This document shows, in pieces, positions 10,623 through 19,666 of a DNA stretch of 27,500 nt. The translations under genes were made by a program, and so were the position numbers. Every line of letters starts with the position of its first letter. Position 1 is the stretch's first letter. The stretch comes from Chromera velia (Eukaryota; Sar; Chromeraceae), in contig JAHBMJ010001262.1 in assembly GCA_018398765.1 (NCBI GenBank), positions 42,745 to 70,244 on the forward strand, in the 5' to 3' direction. The notes under the pieces were generated by a model that saw nothing but the letters and a program-made list of their open reading frames with translations, ran no database searches and had not been told where the DNA came from.

Positions 10623-11105
10623 TGCTTTGTCCCTCCTGTTCAGCCGCTTTGTGGCGTCCAGACAGAAAGTAAAGCAAGAACAAGAACCCTGGGGAAGATT
10701 TGGAGAAGGAACATGAGCAACACTAACTAAGTCTCAAGTAACACTTTACAGGAGGTTTGACTCTATATTAGTTTAAGCGCTAACACGATCTCCCAGTGGG
10801 TCCCGGATTCTAATCAGCTGAGTTTATTCTATCATGCACGGTTTCTGCTCAGTCCTCTTTCTGTTCGTCTCTTTCAGACTTTCGATCTATAACAAACAGA
10901 CATCAGACTCAAATGATGCTATCCGTTGCTTGAGTGACATGTTGCTTGAATACGAAGGTCAGACTCAACTTTAACAACTTTGATCGACGCGCGTGATACG
11001 TACGAAGCAAAGCGTAGCGGCGGAGCCTGGCGTCGGCACGCGGGCTCATTCAGATATAGCGTATACGAGGGTCCAGAGGGCGGCGCCATAGGGTAGGACT
11101 CCACA
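10623..11105 (-). repeat. LTR-like direct repeat, right copy
   Basis: 483-bp partner of the repeat at 6183-6659, with the same TG...CA ends. It carries a 6-bp insertion near 10728. In the proposed minus orientation this is the upstream (5') repeat. Confidence 0.85.
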
Positions 11106-11329
11106 ATCTATTAATACCTATCATTTTTCAGTTAACAGCCTAGGCTTAGTAGGCTAAGACTTAGGTAAAATAGTAAACTCATGAATTAAATACTCTATGG
11201 CCTCGTGGCCCACTGATTAACAAATAAAAATTAGCATGATTTCCAATGATTATGATCATTTGTAAAGCGATTTTAACATATCTGTACTATAGACTGTGAA
11301 CTAGATAAAAAAAGAAAAAAAAGAAAAAC
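11106..11329. other. AT-rich spacer
   Basis: About 220 bp between the LTR-type element and the foldback element. AT-rich, with A-rich runs near 11310-11330. No gene or structured feature seen. Confidence 0.4.
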
Positions 11330-11634
11330 TAAGAAAACTTTTTTTTTAATCGATTTTTTTGTTTATTTATCAGCCTTTTGAATAGAGAAACAACTGTTGT
11401 TTAGGTGTTGTTTCGCATCCCGGCACCCTGGCGGGCACTTTGTCTACATTTTTTTCTATGGGACCACTGTTTCAGAAAAAATCCAGATTTTTTATGGGCC
11501 TACCCCGGTGTGGCATACTGGAACCAATGGGTGTTTCTGAGTTCGTTTGGACCCAAACTAAGATTCTTTGGCCGCTGGGACCATACCTTTCATGACCCGG
11601 TCGGGGCAGGCCTAAAAGGGTCGCTCGGAGGCCT

Positions 11635-11995
11635 ATTATGCGCCGCCACATATGTCTGGGGTGTCTTCATTGCGAACGAGCCTGGTGGGATCTGCAGAAG
11701 CGATCAGACAGAACAAATGGCATGAAACTGCGACCAAAGGGTGTGCTAAAGAGCATACAAACACACAAGCACGCATCTATTCAGGTGGCGGCACGCCATG
11801 GTTTTGTATGCATCAATTATGCGCCGCCACATAAAGCTGAGATACGAATTCTACTTAAAACAAGTCCTCAATGATCTCTAGAAGCGATCAAACACAGCAA
11901 ACGGCATAAAACAGCAACCAAAGGGTATGGCGAGGTGCAGATAAACATACAGACACGCATCTACTTAGGTGGTGCCGCATCATGCATTTTCGTTT
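11635..11995. repeat. 181-bp tandem duplication inside the foldback element
   Basis: The word ATTATGCGCCGCCACATA occurs at 11635 and again 181 bp later at 11816. The following sequence (AGAAGCGATCA, a GGCATGAAAC/GGCATAAAAC word, GACCAAAGGGT/AACCAAAGGGT, CACGCATCTA, then TCAGGTGG/TTAGGTGG) repeats in the same order. The second copy degrades after about 11980. Confidence 0.75.
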
Positions 11996-12068
11996 CACCG
12001 GAGTAGGGCGCCTGGCTCAAGTCACCCAGCCATATGCACTAAAGCTACTCCATCACTGTAATTCAGAG

Positions 12069-12413
12069 TTAGAACCGAAGAAAAAGCATTCTGATATTGA
12101 ACATCCGGCCAGGGGCTGAATGTGCCCGGACTGCAGACTTTGACTTCCCCTTCCCTGCTCGCCTGCCCCTTCCTTCCCGCGTCGGCTGCTCCTCTCTTCT
12201 TCTCTTTGCGGATTCTGTCAGATTCTTGGTTCCCTTCACCCGCCCTCCTCTTTTTCCATCTTCTCGAACCAGCAAGAGGGCCTCCAGGTTCTCTCGCTCT
12301 TTTTGTTGCTGCCTTCTTTGAGCTCCCTCCACTGCCGCTTGCCTTTGAGGGCGCGACTTCGAGGGCGCCCCAGGTGGAAGGTCGCCTGCATCCTTGGAGC
12401 CTGAGTGAGCCAT
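12069..12413 (-). CDS. Basic Glu/Arg/Lys-rich 114-aa frame inside the foldback element
   Basis: Open frame on the minus strand from an ATG at 12413 (context GGAAGGATGGC) to a stop at 12069. It starts MAHSGSKDAGDLPPGAPSK and continues with a highly charged, probably helical centre (RRQQQKERENLEALLLVRED) and a basic tail (KRRREEQPTREGRGRRAGKGKS). No transposase motif or known domain is visible. It is more G/C-rich than the surrounding element. It might be a captured host exon carried between the inverted arms, or a non-coding frame in purine-biased sequence. Confidence 0.35.
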   Translation of the reverse strand: MAHSGSKDAGDLPPGAPSKSRPQRQAAVEGAQRRQQQKERENLEALLLVREDGKRGGRVKGTKNLTESAKRRREEQPTREGRGRRAGKGKSKSAVRAHSAPGRMFNIRMLFLRF

Positions 12414-12795
12414 CCTTCCTCCTCCACAGCAGAGACCAGCAAACAAGCGCTAGCTACTCGTCTAAAAGAAAATAGCGCTGGCTCAACACAGACAGAATAG
12501 AGAAGCTGAATGGATCGACAAAAACATAAGTAGGGATTCTAGAAAGGTCAGACCTATGCAGACTGAGAGTGCACAAAGGTCCCGACTGTGTACAAAAGTC
12601 CCGTCTACAGCCCACCTGCCAGCCAACGCATAAGCAGGGTAGATCAAAGAGTTGAAATTAATCCTATAAGCCGTACAGATGCTTTGCTACTCCTCCAAAG
12701 ACCTCTCAGATGGTCAGAAGTTTGGCTACTCTCACATACATTCATGCATGCATCAAAAATTCGCACTTTTGGAGTTGAAAAGTGCAATTTAAGAC

Positions 12796-12875
12796 AAAAA
12801 AAGACCGGACCGGGGCTCGAACCCGGGACTCTTACCTAGACTCTTACTTGTCGGGGTCCTTGAGCTGTGCACTGC
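12796..12875 (-). ncRNA. tRNA-like Pol III module (tRNA pseudogene or SINE head)
   Basis: On the minus strand CCGGGTTCGAGCCCCGG has the exact form of a tRNA T-arm and Pol III B box (GGTTCGAGCCC). It is followed by TCCGGTC and then a run of seven T that would end Pol III transcription (+ 12796-12802). An A-box-like AGCTCAAGG lies upstream near 12860, at about the right spacing. I cannot pair a full acceptor stem (5' GACCGGA not found at the expected place), so a working tRNA is unlikely. Confidence 0.45.
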
Positions 12876-13290
12876 GATGCGTTCATGCACAAATCCACCA
12901 TAATTAAGCGGGACCGCCGCCTACATACATATAGCTCAACACCGTATGTGGCGGCGCACAATATGCCCCCAAAAGGCCCTTATGGGCTTGGCCCGACCGA
13001 GTCATGAAAGGTATGGGCCCAGCGACCAAGGAATCTTAGTTTGGGTCCAAACGGACTCAGAAACACCTATTGGTTCCGGCATGCCACGCCGGGGTGGGTC
13101 CACCAAAAATCTGGATTTTTTCTCAATACACCAAAAAGTGTAGACAAAGTGCCCGCCAGGGTGTCGGGATGCGTTGAATGTTGTACTAGGTGTTGCAGGG
13201 AGTGCTGCATGAAAAACAACTGTTGTTTAGTTGATCGCGATAAATAAATAAAAACATTAAAAACTAGCAAAACTTTTTTTTTCTTTCTTT

Positions 13291-13488
13291 TTTTATTTAG
13301 TTAGTGCAAGGCCTCGTATCTGTACACAGGAGCATACACATATATACATACACACAGCAACATTGCATGTTATCTGTATTTAAACGCTCCGGCCGGGTGT
13401 CTGGCCAGAAGTCCAGGTGATCTCTAGCTGAAGCTCTTCGACTAGCTCTTCAAACATTCAAGTTTTTATGATCGGTGGCCAATCATCT
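13291..13488. other. 3' flank of the ankyrin gene
   Basis: About 200 bp downstream (minus sense) of the ankyrin stop codon. No coding seen. On the minus strand the expected poly(A)-addition region lies here, next to the AT-rich outer edge of the foldback element, but I see no certain AATAAA. Confidence 0.3.
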
Positions 13489-15964
13489 TCATCGGAGGTC
13501 CTCTAGGGAGATGCCGGGCCTTTCCTGCCTCAGGATGTCCAGAGGCGTCAGTCCAACCTGCTCATGCATGCATGTATATACATTTCAAGATTTGTGTCAG
13601 ACTTCAGTGCTTTTGTGATGTACGATTGCAGCACACATTGTGTAATCCCCGTCTGAATTAGAAGGTCGAAGGACCTGTCCCACGCCCTTGCGTGGATGCA
13701 GAAAGAAAGGAGCGGACGCGAAACGAAAGAGATCAACAGGAGAAAGAAAGGACTCAGACCTACGTGTACCGGTGGTCTGTCTCTATTTGACGGACCCGAC
13801 TTGAAGAGATTCTGTTCACGCGACCGATAGAGACAGAAACGCATCATGCAGACAACTGTCTCCCTCCAAACGGTCTGCATCTGTCGATAGTGACACAATG
13901 ATGGACACAAACTGTTTGTAGAGACTGACTGACAGTATCTCTGTGCAAAGGATCTGCCCCCGCCTTGATGAGAGACCGCAGCAAGGAGATGTCACCGGAT
14001 CTTCCGTTCAGGCAGCCGAAGTGGAGGGCACTTTGTCCTGTCTGCGATCAAACGAGGGATAGACAGAAAGACGCACATGAAAGGAACACACCACAAGCAC
14101 ACAAAGCAGAGTAGACCGCACTTCATCATGACTGCAATCGGTCAACATGCTGCACCCACCGAGAGAGACGCACGCAGAGAGACTCATAACATCCCCACCC
14201 ACAGAGAAAAAGGGGGGGGGGGGAGACGAGGAGCAGGCCGTAAATGAGCACGAGCATTTGTGTGTTGGGGCAGACCCGCCGGTCAAAAGGAAGAAAGAGG
14301 ACTTGCGGGTACGCCACAGAAGTGCATACGGAGACCAGCGCAGGACAATTAAGAACAAGACAGAAAGAAAGAAACCGACCACAGACTGCCTCTTCACATC
14401 GCCCCCCGCCCTCAGCAGATCCTCGACTGCCCCCAGAGACCCTGCCCGCGCAGCCAGATGGAGAGCAGTGCGCCCGTCCTGCACATGCACAAACAAGCCC
14501 AAGGGTCCCTCCCTATCGGCTTGATTGATAACCACCTCTCTCGATCAACAGAAACAAATAACCCCACATACATCAGATGCAGCCCACTGCTCCATCCCTG
14601 CAGGTCCACCGACCTAGCTGAGGCTTCGACGGAAAGCAAATTAAAAAAACGAAGAGACAAATTGTTGCGACAAGCTTCGTCCATAGCTCCATCGGTGCAT
14701 CGATAATTTCTATTATCCTTTGTTGTTCACTGACCGCATCTTGAGCATTGACCTCCGCCCCCCCCCTGAGCAGAGCCCTCAAGACCCCCAAATTCCTTCC
14801 AGTCGAGCTGGCCAGGTGGAGGGACGTCTGTCCGAGCTGCAGTTGGAAGCAAAGTCACTTGACATCGAATACAATGGAAGCAAAGTCACTTGACATCGAA
14901 TACAATGGAAGCACAGTCACTTGACATGGAATACAATGGAAGCAAAGTCACTTGACATGGAATACAATGAGACACACGCCTGCACTGAAGGCGGGTCAAA
15001 ACTACTGCAGACAGGCAAACAGATTCCTCAATCATATTCATTGCGAATGAGAAAGCGAGCAACAAGGCGAACCAGTCCCCCAAAGAAACCTCATATCTCT
15101 TTTATCGGTTTCCCCCCAGACTCCCTCATTCCGACCTGGTTAGGCCTATTCGGGTCCGCCCCCGCCCCAAGTAGGAACCCGACTATCCTCTCAGACGACT
15201 GTTCTTCCATCAACTTCCCTGCCACCAGCATCAGAGGACTCAAACCTTCCTGTAAACACACAGACGGAGGGGGGAAAAAATTGATCGTCAAAAACGCGTC
15301 CGACTTTTCAGTATAGTGGCAGCGATTGATAAGGAGACGAAGTGGGGATTGATTCAGAAAGGGAGCACAAAGACAAGAACACACACGAAGATGGTAAGAG
15401 AGAGAAGAAAGGCGAAAGGGAGAGCTAGGGGAAAATAGAGTCACAAAACACACGCGTGCAGGGAACGGAATATGAAGGCATGAATGAATACACGCAGAAA
15501 GCTTAGCCTTCCTTGGTTCCCCTCCCCCAGCTCACCCCGTTCAACAGTCACACGGTCTCTCTCTCTCTCTGTGCCTGACTGCCTATATGTATTCATCGTA
15601 CTGGCACAATATTAATATGCGCCTAACCCAATTGAGGCAGTCCACGTTCCTCGTTCTCCCCCTGCCCACCAAAGCCTCCACAATCCTCGCGTCTCCAAGA
15701 GAACAACCAAGGTGGAGGGCAGTCCACCCGTGACGCACAACACCCTGCACAGACAGACAAGCAGGCAGACACTCAGGCAGACCAATAGGGAGGAAGACAG
15801 ACAGACAGGCAGGCAGGCAGGCAGGCAGACAGACAGGCAGATGGATGGACAGACAGACAGACAGGCAGGCAGGCAGGCAGGCAGACAGACAGACAGACAG
15901 ACAGGCAGGCAGACAGACAGACAGACAGACAGGGCAGGCAGACAGGCAGGCAGACAGGCAGATG

Positions 15965-15996
<32 letters not shown>

Positions 15997-18900
15997 GGCA
16001 GATGGACAGACAGACAGACAGGCAGGAAGGCAGCAGGAGTCCGGACCAGGGCTATTCACAACATATGGACAAGCAAAAAAACAGTCAACAGACTGAAGAG
16101 GATGATACACGAATTTGGTTGAGAACGCTTCACCCTTCCTTGAATTCTTTCTTTCCTCCCTTCCGTTCTCCCTGCCTGCCTGAACCCTGACTGCATCCCT
16201 GACTGACAAAGAATTTCACATTCTCCTTCACGTTGGCATCTGCACCTCCGTCTAGGAGATGGACAGCGACTTCCGCCTGTCCGTACAGACACGCAAGACT
16301 CAGGGGGGAAGCACCGTCCTGCAAGAGAAGAGAAGAAAACGGAAGGGAGGAAGGAAGGAAAAGGAAGGAAAGGAAGGAAGGAAGGAAGGAAGGAAGGACA
16401 TCTGCTTCATGTGAATGTGAATATGCCCGCATATGTTTTTTTTTGCGCGTATGTAAGTATGTGCACATGAGTTGGCGGCTGCAGGGGACCGTAGAGGGAG
16501 AGAGCACCGAAAGGTCAAGGAACCCCAAACAAAAAGGACACCCCATACAGAGAGGGAAATCGGGGTTCTATTCCGCAATGACTGCATGTCAGAGCGGGAG
16601 AGGAACGCAGGGAGCAAATCAGACGCAGGCAGGCGCAGAAGACAGTTTGAAAAATGAGTGCTCTTTGACGTGTGCTCTCGATGTATTTTCTTTCTGTATG
16701 TGTTTCTCCCTGTATGAAAGAAAACACATGTTTGAAAAATGAGTGCTCTTTGACGTGTGCTCTCGATTCCTGTACGGAACTGTGCATTGCGAGATTGTTT
16801 TCTGACTGCAGTCAGGAGGAGGAATCCTGAAGGAGCAGATGAACCAACCGCGTTCTGTGCCTTCACATCTGCTCCCCTGGAGATCAAAAAGCGGACTGCC
16901 AGAGAGTCTCCAGACGTGACAGCGTCGTGCAGTGCCGCCTGCCCCTTCTGCACAGGAAGGAACAGAAGGTAGACAGAGATGAAATGATGATTTCGCTCAT
17001 GGGGCCTCCAGACTCCCTTTCTTTCTTCCTTCCTTCCTTCCTTCCTTTCTTTCTTTCACGTGTGTGTTTTCTTCTTCACGCAAACCTGCCTGCCCTCTCT
17101 GGACAGAGGAGAGAGGCAGGTAAGAAGAGCGTGGGCCCCCCTGCAGTGAGCATTCGTGCTCAGCTAGCGGCCACCTTCCTTCAATGCTTTTTGGATGCTG
17201 AGGCCGGAGCATTGAGCTCAAGCATTTGCAGAGCAAATCAAAAGGAATGGTGCAGGGCCAAAGTCGCGTGTAGAAATTAAAGGAGAAAAGTCACGCAGAG
17301 AGAAAAAAAGAGCCACGCGCAAGCCCGCCCGGAGGATCCGCATGAGCAGCCGAGAGATGGTTGGAGCCCGGAGTAAAGAACAAAAGAAAACAAAACAAAA
17401 GAGAAGAAGCCAACCAACGCACCGTCACAGCAGTCGCACTCCCAGAGGGACTCAGAAGGACCTGCTCGCTCGATTTCCCCTGCAGTCAGGCAGACCGGCC
17501 GGTAATTCAAATGAAGGAAAGTCTCTGTACAGAAGGAAAGGAATGAACCACATCTCTCTCTCTCAGCCGCGCATGCAGTGAAAAACAAAGGAGGAAGAAG
17601 AAAGACTGTGCAGAGGCAACGACAGCCAAACAAAAGGGCAGGCATTGAACGAAACAACCGCACCATTTCATGGCATCATTCTGTCTCTCCGACCTCTCCA
17701 CAGCTCCAGGTGTCTACACATGCCCCCCTCTCTGACAGGAGCTCTGCCACTCTCCACTTCTGGCGCAAGCACGCGAGACGCAGAGCCGGCATACCAACCT
17801 GCACAAGGCATCCGGTCAAAGGTTTCAAAAAAGGTTGTCTGTTTCTTCACACGCATCAGTCACAAACAGTGAAGTAGACTTGAGTGATCACAGAGCAAGC
17901 CAACGTCTACGGAGAAACCCCAACCAAGCACGAAATGCAGGAGCGACCAAAAATGGCAAGACACCTCTATCGGGCCTTCTTCAACTGAATTGCTCGTCTT
18001 TTCCACACGTTTTGAAAAAGTCTCCAGTCACAATGCACAAAGAAGTCCCCCTTCCTCTGACCAGGCCCCCCCCCAGATCCACAGAGGCGCCAAGTCGAAG
18101 AAGAAGTCTCGTTGAGGCGAGATGGTCCCCAGCCGAGTCTCTCTCCACGCAGACATGAAGAAGAGGCCAGCCGAGCTGCATGTGCGCATGATGCACACAC
18201 ATTATCATGGACGGACAAAAGAAACGATGCGTGAGTCAAAGCCATGCATCACTGTTACTCAGATAGGCAAGTATGAGAGGGTGAAAGCGCAAACAGACAG
18301 ACAATCGCACAGACAATCGCGCACAGAGCCGATTTGAATTAAACCTTCAGTTTAATTCCCCCCCTACCTCCTCTCTGATTGCCTCCGTCCTCTGTTCCCA
18401 CGTCGGGGTCCATCCCGGCAGGCCGCGGCGAGGCGGCGCCGCGTGGTGTCTCTCTTTGAGCATCCCCTTCAGGTAGTACCAGTTGGACTCCGTCTCCTCC
18501 TGAGACAGGGGCTGCACCCAAGGAGCGAAAAGGAACATTCATGCACGGGACTAGAATTGTGGATGAAGACACCGATCAGAACACCAGTTAGACTCCGCCA
18601 ACTTCTAAGAGGAGGGGTGAAGGAACAAGAAACACGGGCGTGCGGCTTTCAATCTTGTGCCTGCAGCTATGCGCGTCCTCGGAGCGTTGACTGACGAAGG
18701 AGAGAACCCAGGAAGACGCGGGAAACAGAGGCAACAGTGGGAGAAAGAGATGAGCTGAACGACAGACATGGAAACGGAGACAGAAGTAGACGGAGGCAGC
18801 GACACAGTAGGCAAGCACATCCAAGCAGAGACGGACGCTGCCAAGTACATTCACGCAAGGAGACGGCGAGACGACTGCCCCAAACCGACCACGACGACAT

Positions 18901-19277
18901 TGGGAGAGGCCCCTAACCGGAGGAGCAGGAGGAGGTCATTCACATTCCCGAGAGCATCCAGAAGATGAGAGGTGTCCACCTGCACCCACACAATCGCAAG
19001 AAGAGGTCCACATGCCCTCTGACAGCCTTGTCGAAGGAGACCGTCACCTATGTAGACAAAGAAAAGAAGAAAAAAGAGCGACGGAGACCGCTGCACTGAC
19101 CGGACGGAAGCTTCTCACGTGCCGAACCACTTTCTGCAAACACGCACAAAAGCAGAGCGCTTGCCATGTGGTAGATCTGCATATTCAGCCATCTACTCAG
19201 CGGAGGACAGGGGTCTACGCGCTCACCGTGACTAAGGGGAACGAAGAGACGCCTGCAGAAGCCGTCTCTCGTCTCAT
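13489..19277 (-). CDS. Ankyrin-repeat protein, one repeat per exon
   Basis: Exons in transcription order: 19277-19227 (MRRETASAGVSSFPLVT, likely start), 18979-18899 (DLLLLLRLGASPN), 18499-18368 (EETESNWYYLKGML..., not ankyrin), 18175-18062, 17798-17694, possibly 17479-17423, 16947-16849 (KGQAALHDAVTSGD), 16318-16220 (DGASPLSLACLYG), 15744-15628 (HGWTALHLGCSLGD), 15249-15136 (EGLSPLMLV), 14836-14735 (LGQTSLHLASSTG), 14478-14383 (DGRTALHLAARAG), 14041-13934 (GQSALHFGCLNG), and 13557-13489, which ends LTPLDILRQERPG...DLR then TGA. Most middle exons are 32-39 codons and match the ankyrin pattern G-x-T/S-x-LH-x-A...LL-x-x-GA-x-V/P-N. All listed exons join in phase 0. Ankyrin stacks bind proteins. 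No catalytic domain is seen in the listed exons. One more exon may hide at 16960-17680, and the start exon is tentative. Confidence 0.8.
14844..14967. repeat. 31-bp minisatellite, four copies, beside an ankyrin 3' splice site
   Basis: Four head-to-tail copies of TGGAAGCAAAGTCACTTGAC followed by ATCGAATACAA (or ATGGAATACAA) lie a few bases upstream, in minus-strand sense, of the acceptor of exon 14836-14735. In transcript sense each copy brings a TTTGCTTCCA pyrimidine stretch. Confidence 0.9.
15752..16030. repeat. Intronic (CAGA/CAGG)n tetranucleotide array
   Basis: A long array of CAGA and CAGG units with interspersed GATGGA in the ankyrin-gene intron between exons 16318-16220 and 15744-15628. 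Forward frames read Arg/Gln/Thr/Asp and reverse frames Cys/Leu/Ser/Pro without stops, which are artefacts. It is the reverse complement of the motif family at about 2192-2335. Confidence 0.9.
16340..16398. repeat. (GGAA)n array in an ankyrin intron
   Basis: GGAA/AGGA tetranucleotide run just upstream of exon 16318-16220 in transcript sense, where it supplies a long pyrimidine (TTCC) tract before the acceptor. A similar TTCC/CTTT run on the opposite strand lies at 17020-17056. Confidence 0.85.
16645..16768. repeat. Near-perfect 38-bp direct repeat, 85 bp apart
   Basis: The segment beginning GTTTGAAAAATGAGTGCTCT and ending in GACGTGTGCTCTCGAT occurs at about 16645 and again at about 16730, in an intron of the ankyrin gene. 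It looks like a recent local duplication. Confidence 0.85.
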
Positions 19278-19666
19278 GCCGTCTCTGCCTTCAAAAGTCA
19301 TCGTGGCAGTGTGTCTCTCTCTCTTCGACCCCTCAATCGATTACACACACCAATATTTGATCAACATCTAGTCAGAAAACACTTGTCTTGTGTCTGGGCC
19401 AGCCTGGCATGACGTACACATTGACACTTCGTGCATAGGAATTAAATGTCATGCGCCAAGCTGCTTTAATTGGGCGCGTGCGCGACACGATGGACACTTT
19501 CTGCCTCGCGCGCATGACGAGCGCGGGTAGGCAGACTGATCATGCTTCATTGGAATCGCAACCCAAGAGACTTCCACGCTGCCAGGCAGTCCGGCCTGTC
19601 GCAGCCTGACGGGAGGCAGCTCAAGCAACTCGAAGTTCCTCAGCTTTTCGCGGATCCAGCTGCGTC
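19278..19666. promoter_or_regulatory. Divergent intergenic region between ankyrin and BTB genes
   Basis: About 390 bp separate the proposed start of the minus-strand ankyrin gene from the BTB start, so both promoters should lie here. It contains an interrupted inverted word pair (GAATTAAATG near 19440 and CTTTAATTG near 19465) and a GC-rich stretch GGGCGCGTGCGCG near 19474. No TATA box was recognised. Confidence 0.4.

Larger units (their letters stand above)
6183..11105 (-). mobile_element. Putative LTR-type element (minus orientation) without recognisable polymerase
   Basis: Two direct repeats of about 480 bp (6183-6659 and 10623-11105) both begin TG and end CA. The four bases before the left copy and after the right copy are both ATCT. 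Neither copy alone has matching flanks (left copy: ATCT before, GATC after; right copy: ACAA before, ATCT after). That favours one inserted unit over two solo copies. Read on the minus strand, the first repeat (TGTGGAGTCC...) is followed by TTGTGGTGAACGC, a possible primer-binding site. CCGGGGAGGATC, a weak polypurine tract, precedes the second repeat. The 3,963-bp interior shows no reverse transcriptase, RNase H, integrase or protease motif that I can see, so this would be a non-autonomous (LARD-like) element. The alternative is two copies of a dispersed repeat flanking host DNA. Confidence 0.6.
11330..13290. mobile_element. Foldback / long-TIR DNA element with cargo
   Basis: Two arms are inverted copies of each other: 11414-11652 matches the reverse complement of 12945-13173 over about 230 bp at roughly 80% by eye. 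Shared words include CACCCTGGCGGGCACTTTGT, GAAAAAATCCAGATTTTT and TTGGACCCAAACTAAGATTC. Weaker AT-rich similarity extends outward to about 11330 and 13290. The 15-bp near-palindrome AAACAACTGTTGTTT sits in the outer part of each arm (11388-11402 and 13214-13228). No transposase is seen inside, so it would be non-autonomous. The outer limits and a target-site duplication were not determined. Confidence 0.7.

Noticed and set aside
15583-16209. A Cys/Leu/Ser-rich 208-codon minus-strand frame
   Set aside because: Only its end (ankyrin exon 15744-15628) is real; the rest is the CAGA/CAGG array.
17087-17125. An extra ankyrin exon (RGQAGLREEENTH) before KGQAALH
   Set aside because: It resembles the start of the next exon but lacks the rest of a repeat; similarity may be chance.
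17290-17370. Half ankyrin repeat (ISRLLMRILRAGLRVA) on the minus strand
   Set aside because: It has no first half and no clear acceptor, so I did not include it in the gene model.
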